A stretch of 7,870 nt of DNA from an uncultured Clostridia bacterium (GTDB lineage Bacteria; Bacillota; Clostridia; UBA1381). This document shows, one piece after another, positions 1 to 6,058 of the stretch. Each line of letters opens with the position of its first letter. The stretch's first letter is position 1. Both the position numbers and the translations under genes were made by a program. The DNA lies in NCBI GenBank assembly GCA_944391255.1, contig CALXSW010000074.1, positions 1 through 7,870 of the forward strand, read 5' to 3'. The notes under the pieces are model-generated. The model was not told where the DNA came from. It worked only from the letters and a program-made list of their open reading frames with translations, and ran no database searches.

Positions 1-250
1 TTGAGAATTCGTTATGAGAAGTTATAAATAAAACCAACGTCTTTTTATGCCGCTTCAATAGCTCGGCCGCTATACTAAATCCGTCCGGATCGGGCATTTC
101 TATATCTAACAGCACGATATCAAATATAATGTTTGAATTTAACAGATCCTCTCCCGAATGATATATATGTATTTCCGCGTCTTTTTCTGTAATCAATCTG
201 TTGAGACGATCTATAAAAGACGGCTGGTCATCACAGATAGCTATCTTCAT
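1..250 (-). CDS. Response regulator, LytTR/AgrA-like, N-terminal part (cut by window edge)
   Basis: Reading the minus strand from the ATG at 250-248 gives 83 codons that run off the window. The protein begins MKIAICDD and has the receiver-domain landmarks: the acidic pair D7/D8, the phosphoacceptor in VLLDIEMP (D49), a DG pair at residues 56-57 and the FITSH segment with the conserved Thr/Ser near residue 77. The opening MKIAICDD, the HSGEDLL segment and the LDIEMP motif are typical of response regulators that carry a C-terminal LytTR DNA-binding domain (AgrA/VirR type); that domain lies outside the window, so this output class is inferred. Such proteins normally work with a sensor kinase encoded next to them, which would be expected downstream (left of base 1). 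A GGAGGT-type ribosome binding site at 260-266 on the minus strand, nine bases before the ATG, fixes the start. Receiver domain is near certain, LytTR class likely. Confidence 0.88.
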   Translation of the reverse strand, partial: MKIAICDDQPSFIDRLNRLITEKDAEIHIYHSGEDLLNSNIIFDIVLLDIEMPDPDGFSIAAELLKRHKKTLVLFITSHNEFS

Positions 251-288
251 AATTGAATACACCTCCGTTTGGGTCTCTATCAATATAT

Positions 289-324
289 ACTGTCAATTAT
301 ACCTCAAATATTTACAAATTTCAA
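289..324 (-). promoter_or_regulatory. Promoter of the response regulator gene
   Basis: On the minus strand a TTGAAA -35 box (324-319) is followed after 17 bases by a perfect TATAAT -10 box (301-296). Predicted transcription start is near base 289, leaving a leader of about 39 bases that contains the ribosome binding site. No experiment supports it, but both boxes and the spacing are near ideal for the housekeeping sigma factor. Confidence 0.75.
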
Positions 325-426
325 TATCTGATAAAATTTTTAGTGATTGCATATGTTTTTTGCTGAAACTCATTATTTTACAATGCGGGAGCGTTTACAG
401 TACCCAATATATTAATAAAATTCTTC

Positions 427-455
427 TTGCATAAAACTGAAAAATGTGCTACAAT
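427..455 (+). promoter_or_regulatory. Promoter of the small membrane protein gene
   Basis: A TACAAT -10 box (450-455) is preceded directly by TGC, making an extended -10. A weak -35 (TTGCAT, 427-432) lies 17 bases upstream. Transcription would start near 462, about 30 bases before the ATG at 492. It diverges from the response regulator promoter; the roughly 100 bp between the two -35 boxes would be shared control DNA. Confidence 0.6.
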
Positions 456-491
456 ACATTGTGAGAATAAGCAGATGATCGGAGGATTAAT

Positions 492-872
492 ATGCAGATC
501 AACGGATACGGAAAGGTACAGCAGAACAGGTACAGAAAGCTTAAAAGACGTCTTACGGGACTTATAATAATTCTCATAGTCGCTATAATAACAGTCGCGC
601 TTGTGGGGATATTCGCAAGCGACAGCAAGATATATCAGGACAGGATAACAATACTTGAGGAAAATCACGCGCTGAAGGAGCAGGCGGAAAGCTTACAGGC
701 GCAGGTGGACGAGCTTGAGAAAAAAGTGAGCGAGCTTGAGGGAACGGTGGCGGAAAGAGATGAATATATATCATCAATCCCGACGACGGCTCCTACAGCT
801 CCGGCGGAAGACGAGCCGACAGCCTCGCCCGAGGCGACACAGCGCGCGGACTCGTTATCACCTCGTGAATAA
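492..872 (+). CDS. Small single-pass membrane protein with coiled coil, function unknown
   Basis: A 126-residue protein. The start is supported by GGAGG at 481-485, six bases before the ATG. Residues 1-20 are polar and basic (KLKRR at 16-20), residues 21-42 form one strongly hydrophobic helix, residues about 46-94 are a Leu/Glu/Lys-rich segment with heptad spacing expected to form a coiled coil, and residues 96-126 are a low-complexity tail rich in Thr, Pro, Ala and Glu. By the positive-inside rule the basic N-terminus is cytoplasmic and the coiled coil is outside. The layout resembles small bitopic proteins of the FtsL/DivIC type, but no sequence motif proves that; the extended acidic Pro/Thr tail is not typical of them. 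It could also be a wall-associated or sensor-associated adaptor. It stands alone between its own promoter and the ileS promoter. The frame is very probably real, the role unknown. Confidence 0.75.
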   Translation: MQINGYGKVQQNRYRKLKRRLTGLIIILIVAIITVALVGIFASDSKIYQDRITILEENHALKEQAESLQAQVDELEKKVSELEGTVAERDEYISSIPTTAPTAPAEDEPTASPEATQRADSLSPRE

Positions 873-893
873 GCAATAAATTTCAAAAAGGTA

Positions 894-922
894 TTGACAA
901 TAAAATTAAAATGTAATATAAT
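894..922 (+). promoter_or_regulatory. ileS promoter, perfect consensus
   Basis: TTGACA (894-899), a 17-base spacer and TATAAT (917-922) match the housekeeping consensus at every position. Transcription should start near 929, at the 5' edge of the T-box leader. Such a strong promoter fits an operon whose output is limited by attenuation rather than by initiation. Confidence 0.9.
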
Positions 923-928
923 AATACA

Positions 929-1180
929 AACTGAATTAAAAGCGTTGACGAAGACAGTAGTTATGCGAAAAATCTCAAAGCGAGCCGATGACGGTGCGAG
1001 GTCGGCAGAAAGTATCGCGCAATGAATATCACTTCCGAGCTGCGAGGCTGAAAGGAAACGATTAAGCCGAGTCGGGATTCCGCCGTGACGGGAACGCATA
1101 TGATAGTATGCTGATTAACAAGTGGTTAATACAGAGAATATAAGATCCCTGTCTTGGTTAATCAAGGCAGGGATCTTTTG
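929..1180 (+). promoter_or_regulatory. T-box leader (isoleucine-specific) controlling ileS
   Basis: T-box RNAs bind an uncharged tRNA and switch between termination and readthrough. Seen here: a distal Stem I hairpin closed by GCCGA/TCGGC (984-988 with 1002-1006) whose loop holds a GGTG matching the GNUG element (993-996); a specifier region GAATATCAC in which ATC (1028-1030), an Ile codon, is followed by A and then by the usual CCGAGCTG context; a hairpin GCATA/TATGC (1096-1111) in the position of Stem III; and an antiterminator/terminator pair. The antiterminator pairs 1113-1122 with 1153-1163 (one bulged G) and ACAG 1131-1134 with CTGT 1149-1152, leaving an internal bulge starting TGGT (1123-1126). 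TGGT is complementary to ACCA, the 3' end of a tRNA with discriminator A, as tRNA-Ile has. The downstream gene is ileS, which agrees with the specifier. The conserved T-box core AGGGTGGTACCGCG is poorly kept. Confidence 0.9.
1142..1180 (+). terminator. Intrinsic terminator of the ileS T-box leader
   Basis: A 15-bp stem (1142-1156 with 1163-1177, one G-U pair) encloses a six-base loop and is followed by TTTT and a T-rich run. Its 5' arm (1149-1156) is also used by the antiterminator, so the two folds exclude each other. It lies 20 bases before the ileS start codon and is expected to stop transcription when charged tRNA-Ile is plentiful. Confidence 0.9.
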
Positions 1181-1199
1181 ATTTCAAAGGAGCAATGAA

Positions 1200-4100
1200 A
1201 TGAGCACTTACAAAAAGGTTGACACGAATCTGAATTTCGTGGACAGAGAAAAGAATATCGAGAAGTTCTGGAAGGACAACGATATTTTTAAGAAGAGTAT
1301 CGACACAAAGGCTGACGGAGAGGTTTACACTTTCTATGACGGACCGCCTACAGCAAACGGAAAGCCGCATATCGGACACGTTTTGACGCGTGTAATCAAG
1401 GATATGATACCGCGCTATCACACAATGAAGGGCTGTAAGATCATAAGAAAAGCCGGATGGGACACTCACGGACTCCCTGTTGAGCTTGAAGTCGAAAAGA
1501 AACTCGGCATAGACGGCAAGGAACAGATCGAGGAATACGGTCTTGAGCCGTTTATAAAGGAATGTAAGGAGAGCGTCTGGAAATATAAGGGTATGTGGGA
1601 GGACTTCTCATCTACTGTAGGTTTCTGGGCTGATATGGATGATCCGTATATAACGTATGACAATAACTTTATAGAGTCTGAGTGGTGGGCGTTAAAGAAG
1701 ATATGGGAAAAGGGTCTTTTGTATAAGGGACATAAGATCGTGCCTTACTGCCCGCGCTGCGGAACACCTCTTTCATCTCATGAGGTGGCTCAGGGATATA
1801 AGGACGTAAAGGAAAGATCAGCTACGGCAAAGTTCAAGGTGAACGGTGAGGAAAACACATACTTCCTCGCATGGACAACAACTCCGTGGACACTCCCTTC
1901 AAACGTCGCGCTCTGCGTGAACCCTGATGAAACATATGTAAAGATAAAGTCAGGCGATGAATATTTCATTCTCGCAAAGGAGCTTGTAAAATCAAACTTC
2001 GGCGAGGATGCGGATGTTGAAATAATTGAAGAATATACAGGTAAGGATCTTGAATATAAGGAGTATACAGGTCTTTATCATCAGGATAACCTTGATAAAA
2101 AAGGATATTATGTTACATGTGATGACTATGTAACGCTTACGGACGGTACAGGTATAGTTCATATCGCGCCGGCGTTCGGTGAGGACGACTCTAAGGTAGG
2201 AAGAAAATACGATCTGCCGTTCTTGCAGCTCGTAGACGGTCACGGCTGTCTTACAAAGGGCACTAAATGGGAAGGCGTATTCTGCAAGGACGCGGACAAG
2301 TATATCTTGCAGGATCTTGACGAAAGAGGACTTCTGTTCAACGCGCCTAAGTTTGAACACAGCTATCCGTTCTGCTGGAGATGTGACACGCCGCTTATAT
2401 ACTATGCGCGCGACACATGGTTCATCAAGATGACAGCTGTCAAGGATGATCTTATCAGAAATAACAAGACAGTAAACTGGATCCCTAAAACAATAGGCGA
2501 GGGAAGATTCGGTTCATGGCTTGAAAATGTTCAGGACTGGGGCATAAGCCGTAACAGATACTGGGGTACTCCGCTTAACGTATGGGAATGCTCATGCGGA
2601 AAGCGCCACGTTGTAGGATCTATAGCAGAGCTCAAGGAGATGTCAGACAACTGTCCTGACGATATAGAGCTTCACCGCCCGTTCGTTGACGCGGTAACTA
2701 TAAAATGTCCTGACTGCGGCGGCGAGATGCACAGAGTGCCGGAGGTAATAGACTGCTGGTTCGATTCAGGCGCAATGCCTTTCGCTCAGTGGCATTATCC
2801 GTTTGAAAATCAGGATATATTTGAGGAAAACTTCCCGGCTGACTTCATAAGTGAAGCCGTTGACCAGACAAGAGGCTCGTTCTATTCACTGCTTGCCGAA
2901 TCGACGATCTTGTTCAACAAGGCTCCGTATAAGAATGTAATAGTTCTCGGTCTTGTTCAGGACGAAAACGGTCAGAAGATGTCAAAGTCAAAGGGCAACG
3001 CCGTAGATCCGTTTGACGCTTTGCAGAAGCACGGCGCGGACGCTATAAGATGGTATTTCTACTCAAATTCAGCTCCGTGGCTGCCTAACCGTTTCCACGA
3101 CAAGGCTGTAACAGAGGGACAGAGAAAGTTCATGGGCACATTGTGGAACACATACGCGTTCTTTGTGCTTTACGCTAATATAGACAGCTTTGACGCTACA
3201 AAGTACAAGCTCGAATATGACAAGCTTTCAGTAATGGATAAATGGCTGCTTTCAAGAGTAAATTCTGTTGTTAAGCAGACAGATGAAAATCTTTCAAATT
3301 ATAAGATAACAGAAACGACAAAGATACTTGACAAGCTCGTAGACGATATGTCAAACTGGTACGTTCGTCTTTCACGTCAGCGCTACTGGGCTAAGGAAAT
3401 GACTCAGGACAAGATAAACGCGTATATGACATTGTACACAGCTCTTGTAACATTGTGCAAGGCTGCGGCTCCGATGATACCGTTTATGACAGAGGATATA
3501 TACCAGAACCTTGTGCGCTCAATTGATAAGGACGCTCCGGAGAGCATACACCTTTGCGATTTCCCTGTTGCTGATGAAAGCATGATAGATAAGGAGCTTG
3601 AGGAAGCGATGGCAGAGGTGCTCGATATAGTTGTTCTCGGCCGCGCATGCCGCAACGCGTCAAACATGAAGAGCCGTCAGCCGCTTAACGCCGTATATGT
3701 AAAGGCGGACAGCGAGCTCAAGGATTTCTATAAGGATATCATAAAGTCAGAGCTGAACGTAAAGAATGTTGAATTTGTAGATGATGTGTCAAGATTCGCG
3801 TCATACAGCTTTAAGCCGCAGCTTAAGACACTTGGCAGACGTTTCGGTAAGAATATAAATCTTGTAAGAGAAATACTCGCAAATATCGACGGTTCAGCTG
3901 CTATGGCAGAGCTTAACGAAAAGGGAACATTGACGATAAATGTAGACGGCACAGACGAGGAGCTTGCAAAGGACGACCTTCTCATTGAGGCTGCAAAGTC
4001 TGACGAGTACGTTACAGACAGCGAGGGTTCTATAACTGTCGTTCTTGAGATCAAGCTTAATGATGAGCTTATAGAAGAAGGATTTGTGCGCGAGATCGTT

Positions 4101-4322
4101 TCAAAGATCCAGACAATGCGTAAGGATACAGACTTTGAGGTAACAGACCGCATAAAGGTATATTCAGACGGAAACGAGAAGATCGCGGATATAATAAGCA
4201 GAAATCTTGATTATATATCGGGACAGGTTCTCGCTGACGAGTTTGTTTCAGGTGTATGCGAAAATTCAAAGGATTGGAACATAAACGGAGAAAACGTAAA
4301 GCTCGGTGTAGAACGCGTTTAA
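1200..4322 (+). CDS. ileS: Isoleucyl-tRNA synthetase, IleS2 (long, eukaryote-like) type
   Basis: Cytoplasmic class I synthetase that charges tRNA-Ile with isoleucine. The 1040-residue protein has the HIGH signature at 57-60 (in PPTANGKPHIGH), the GWDTHGLPVE segment shortly after, the CP1 editing-domain motifs AWTTTPWTLPSN (224-235) and GTGIVHIAPAFGEDD (316-330) that clear mischarged Val-tRNA, and KMSKS at 593-597. Cysteine pairs suited to zinc binding are seen at 184/187, 392/395, 464/466 and 503/506. The helical anticodon-binding domain starts near 679 (MDKWLLSRVN) and includes NWYVRLSRQRYW; a long C-terminal extension follows. Length (IleS1 is about 920-940) and GWDTHGLPVE rather than GWDTHGLPIE point to IleS2, a class known to tolerate mupirocin in many members. 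The start follows AAAGGAG at 1186-1192 by seven bases. Expression is set by the T-box leader just upstream. No clear terminator follows the gene. All catalytic motifs are intact. Confidence 0.98.
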   Translation: MSTYKKVDTNLNFVDREKNIEKFWKDNDIFKKSIDTKADGEVYTFYDGPPTANGKPHIGHVLTRVIKDMIPRYHTMKGCKIIRKAGWDTHGLPVELEVEKKLGIDGKEQIEEYGLEPFIKECKESVWKYKGMWEDFSSTVGFWADMDDPYITYDNNFIESEWWALKKIWEKGLLYKGHKIVPYCPRCGTPLSSHEVAQGYKDVKERSATAKFKVNGEENTYFLAWTTTPWTLPSNVALCVNPDETYVKIKSGDEYFILAKELVKSNFGEDADVEIIEEYTGKDLEYKEYTGLYHQDNLDKKGYYVTCDDYVTLTDGTGIVHIAPAFGEDDSKVGRKYDLPFLQLVDGHGCLTKGTKWEGVFCKDADKYILQDLDERGLLFNAPKFEHSYPFCWRCDTPLIYYARDTWFIKMTAVKDDLIRNNKTVNWIPKTIGEGRFGSWLENVQDWGISRNRYWGTPLNVWECSCGKRHVVGSIAELKEMSDNCPDDIELHRPFVDAVTIKCPDCGGEMHRVPEVIDCWFDSGAMPFAQWHYPFENQDIFEENFPADFISEAVDQTRGSFYSLLAESTILFNKAPYKNVIVLGLVQDENGQKMSKSKGNAVDPFDALQKHGADAIRWYFYSNSAPWLPNRFHDKAVTEGQRKFMGTLWNTYAFFVLYANIDSFDATKYKLEYDKLSVMDKWLLSRVNSVVKQTDENLSNYKITETTKILDKLVDDMSNWYVRLSRQRYWAKEMTQDKINAYMTLYTALVTLCKAAAPMIPFMTEDIYQNLVRSIDKDAPESIHLCDFPVADESMIDKELEEAMAEVLDIVVLGRACRNASNMKSRQPLNAVYVKADSELKDFYKDIIKSELNVKNVEFVDDVSRFASYSFKPQLKTLGRRFGKNINLVREILANIDGSAAMAELNEKGTLTINVDGTDEELAKDDLLIEAAKSDEYVTDSEGSITVVLEIKLNDELIEEGFVREIVSKIQTMRKDTDFEVTDRIKVYSDGNEKIADIISRNLDYISGQVLADEFVSGVCENSKDWNINGENVKLGVERV

Positions 4323-4401
4323 TGTCGATTTATAAATGAATAATCTTGCTATAAAAATAACAATTGTTTTTGTGCAATAATTAGAATTTTCAGAAAAGCA
4401 C

Positions 4402-4430
4402 TTGTATCTTTTGTGAAAATGAGGTAAAAT
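4402..4430 (+). promoter_or_regulatory. Probable gapA promoter
   Basis: TAAAAT at 4425-4430 is a five-of-six -10 box, and TTGTAT at 4402-4407 with a 17-base spacer is a weak -35. Transcription would begin near 4437, giving a leader of about 90 bases. The box quality is lower than expected for a highly expressed gene, so an activator or a different start remains possible. Confidence 0.5.
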
Positions 4431-4440
4431 AAAGAGAGAA

Positions 4441-4511
4441 GAAAAGAAGTCTAAGACTTTTAAACTATACCCGTTTCGGGTATAGCTTCTTTCAAAAATA
4501 TATATATTTTT
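4441..4511 (+). promoter_or_regulatory. Structured gapA leader: 21-base inverted repeat plus AT palindrome
   Basis: CTATACCCG (4465-4473) and CGGGTATAG (4477-4485) form a perfect 9-bp stem with a TTT loop. Directly beside it, 4443-4449 can pair with 4486-4492, stacking under the first stem with a 15-base one-sided bulge; alternatively 4447-4451 and 4455-4459 form their own small hairpin. An exact 18-bp palindrome of A/T (4494-4511) then abuts the ribosome binding site. The pyrimidine tail after the main hairpin is not a clean T run, so this is not a good terminator. It may be a 5' stabilising hairpin or a DNA operator. Confidence 0.55.
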
Positions 4512-4528
4512 CTTAGGAGGAAATTACA

Positions 4529-5545
4529 ATGGCAGTTAAAGTTGCTATCAATGGTTTCGGCCGTATCGGTCGTCTCGCTTTCAGACAGATGTTTGGTGCA
4601 GAAGGTTACGAAGTAGTTGCTATCAACGACCTTACAAGCCCTAAGATGCTTGCTCATCTTTTGAAGTACGATTCATCACAGGGTAAGTACGAGCATGCTG
4701 ATGAAGTTTCAGCTACAGAAGATTCAATCATCGTTTGCGGCAAGGAAATAAAGATCTACGCAAAGGCTAACGCTGCTGAATGCCCATGGGGTGAATTGGC
4801 AGTAGACGTTGTTCTTGAATGTACAGGTTTCTATACATCAAAGGCAAAGGCACAGGCTCATATCGATGCAGGTGCAAGAAAGGTAGTTATCTCAGCTCCG
4901 GCTGGTAACGATCTTCCTACAATCGTATTCAACACAAACCACGACACATTGAAGCCAGAAGATACGATCATTTCAGCAGCTTCATGTACAACAAACTGCT
5001 TGGCACCTATGACAGATGCATTGAACAAGTACGCTCCGATCCAGTCAGGTATCATGAGCACAATCCATGCTTACACAGGTGACCAGATGACTCTTGACGG
5101 CCCACAGAGAAAGGGCGATCTCAGAAGATCAAGAGCAGCAGCAGTTAACATCGTTCCTAACTCAACAGGTGCAGCTAAGGCTATCGGCCTTGTAATCCCT
5201 GAATTGTCAGGTAAGCTCATCGGTTCAGCTCAGAGAGTTCCAGTTCCAACAGGTTCAACAACAATTCTTACAGCTGTAGTTAAGGGCAAGGATGTAACAG
5301 TTGAAGGCATCAACGCAGCTATGAAGGCAGCAGCTAACGAATCATACGGTTACAACGAAGATGAAATCGTTTCATCAGATATCGTTGGTATGAGATACGG
5401 TTCATTGTTCGACGCAACACAGACAATGGTTCTTCCGATCGCTGATGATCTTTATGAGGTTCAGGTTGTTTCATGGTATGACAACGAAAACTCATACACA
5501 TCACAGATGGTAAGAACAATCAAGTACTTCTCAGAACTTGGTTAA
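4529..5545 (+). CDS. gapA: Glyceraldehyde-3-phosphate dehydrogenase, type I, NAD-dependent
   Basis: Glycolytic cytoplasmic enzyme oxidising glyceraldehyde 3-phosphate to 1,3-bisphosphoglycerate with NAD and phosphate; works as a tetramer. The 338-residue protein is the usual length. Visible landmarks: the Rossmann motif GFGRIGR (9-15), Asp34 at the end of the second strand (typical of NAD rather than NADP preference), the active-site segment ASCTTNCLAP with catalytic Cys153, the catalytic His180 in STIHAYTGDQ, the phosphate-site NSTGAAKAIG (211-220) and the C-terminal WYDNENSY. AGGAGG at 4515-4520, eight bases from the ATG, is near ideal. Codon use differs from all neighbours: Ala is GCT or GCA with GCG essentially absent, Lys mostly AAG and Thr mostly ACA, as expected for a very highly expressed gene rather than transfer. 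It has its own promoter and terminator, so it appears monocistronic and not linked to pgk/tpi here. Confidence 0.98.
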   Translation: MAVKVAINGFGRIGRLAFRQMFGAEGYEVVAINDLTSPKMLAHLLKYDSSQGKYEHADEVSATEDSIIVCGKEIKIYAKANAAECPWGELAVDVVLECTGFYTSKAKAQAHIDAGARKVVISAPAGNDLPTIVFNTNHDTLKPEDTIISAASCTTNCLAPMTDALNKYAPIQSGIMSTIHAYTGDQMTLDGPQRKGDLRRSRAAAVNIVPNSTGAAKAIGLVIPELSGKLIGSAQRVPVPTGSTTILTAVVKGKDVTVEGINAAMKAAANESYGYNEDEIVSSDIVGMRYGSLFDATQTMVLPIADDLYEVQVVSWYDNENSYTSQMVRTIKYFSELG

Positions 5546-5568
5546 TCTTGAGAAAATATGAAAAGAAG

Positions 5569-5598
5569 ACTCCGTACCGAAAGGTGCGGAGTTTTTTT
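5569..5598 (+). terminator. gapA intrinsic terminator
   Basis: A 10-bp stem (5569-5578 with 5583-5592, one G-U pair) closed by a GAAA tetraloop of the GNRA class is followed by seven T's (5592-5598). It lies 23 bases past the gapA stop codon and separates gapA from the next operon. Confidence 0.95.
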
Positions 5599-5618
5599 AT
5601 ATTTATTTTAAATAGGTA

Positions 5619-5647
5619 TTGACAAAACTGTTATAACTGTATATAAT
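5619..5647 (+). promoter_or_regulatory. Promoter of the GntR-ABC operon, perfect consensus
   Basis: TTGACA (5619-5624), a 17-base spacer and TATAAT (5642-5647) match the consensus exactly. Transcription should start near 5654, inside the palindrome described in the next entry, giving a leader of under 30 bases. A perfect promoter with an overlapping operator suggests high output only when repression is lifted. Confidence 0.9.
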
Positions 5648-5661
5648 GTATATATACAGTT
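5635..5661 (+). promoter_or_regulatory. Putative operator for the adjacent YtrA-type repressor
   Basis: A perfect inverted repeat with 11-base arms, AACTGTATATA (5635-5645) and TATATACAGTT (5651-5661), separated by five bases, covers the -10 box and the likely transcription start. An extra copy of the half-site core AACTGT stands at 5626-5631, in phase just upstream. YtrA-family GntR proteins commonly repress their own operon from such sites; that this protein binds here is inference from position and symmetry. Confidence 0.75.
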
Positions 5662-5680
5662 GAAGTGCGGAGGTGATTTG

Positions 5681-6058
5681 GTGAATATACTTATCGATAA
5701 TAAAAACGGCGCGCCTATATATGATCAGATATATTCACAGATAAAAAATCAGATAATAAGCGGAGCGCTAAGGGAAAATGAAATGCTCCCCCCTATCCGC
5801 GGTCTTGCGAAGGATCTGCGTATCAGCTTTATAACAACTAAGAGAGCGTATGACGAGCTTGAAAAAGAGGGGTTTATATACACGATCCCCGCAAAGGGCT
5901 GTTATGTTGCCCCAAAAAATACAGAGCTTATACGAGAGGAAAATCTGAAAAAGATAGAGGAACATATTGAACAGGCGGTGAAGCTTGCGGCTTCATGCAA
6001 TTTAAGCAAAGAGGATATAATTTCAATGATTGATTTCTGTATGGAGGATAAATTATGA
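5681..6058 (+). CDS. GntR-family transcriptional regulator, YtrA subfamily
   Basis: A 125-residue protein beginning MNILIDNKNGAPIYDQ. The N-terminal winged-helix DNA-binding domain (about residues 8-78) shows the GntR pattern: PIYDQIYSQIKNQI, then LPPIRGLAKDLRIS, then TKRAYDELEKEGFI and a GCYVAP wing. The remaining 45 or so residues form only a short helical dimerisation tail, the hallmark of the YtrA subfamily, which lacks a large effector domain. The GTG at 5681 is preferred because GGAGG (5669-5673) sits seven bases before it; an in-frame TTG at 5660 would begin upstream of this ribosome binding site. It is the first gene of an operon with an ABC exporter, as is usual for YtrA regulators, which often respond to cell-wall-active compounds. 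The stop overlaps the next start by four bases (ATGA). The inducing signal cannot be told from sequence. Confidence 0.93.
   Translation: MNILIDNKNGAPIYDQIYSQIKNQIISGALRENEMLPPIRGLAKDLRISFITTKRAYDELEKEGFIYTIPAKGCYVAPKNTELIREENLKKIEEHIEQAVKLAASCNLSKEDIISMIDFCMEDKL

Noticed and set aside
201..434. Plus-strand open frame of 77 codons across the response regulator start
   Set aside because: It overlaps the well-supported minus-strand regulator and its promoter, has no ribosome binding site and no recognisable protein features.
665..1099. Minus-strand frame of 144 codons
   Set aside because: It runs antisense to the membrane protein gene and the T-box leader; its Ser/Ala/Val-rich end is the reverse of the Glu/Leu coiled-coil codons.
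1195..1203. Mini-frame ATG-AAA-TGA overlapping the ileS start
   Set aside because: Its ATG is only two bases from the end of AAAGGAG, too close for efficient initiation; probably chance in an ATGAAATGA string.
3728..4153. Minus-strand Ser-rich open frame inside ileS
   Set aside because: Typical antisense shadow of a conserved gene; no start signals and biased composition that mirrors the sense codons.
4465..4493. Terminator for ileS at the 9-bp hairpin before gapA
   Set aside because: It is followed by CTTCTTTC rather than a T run and lies downstream of the probable gapA promoter, so it would act on gapA itself.
5660..5680. Upstream in-frame TTG as start of the GntR regulator, adding seven residues
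   Set aside because: The GGAGGTGAT ribosome binding site lies after this TTG and is spaced correctly for the GTG at 5681; family members begin at the MNILID-like position, and the TTG overlaps the operator palindrome.
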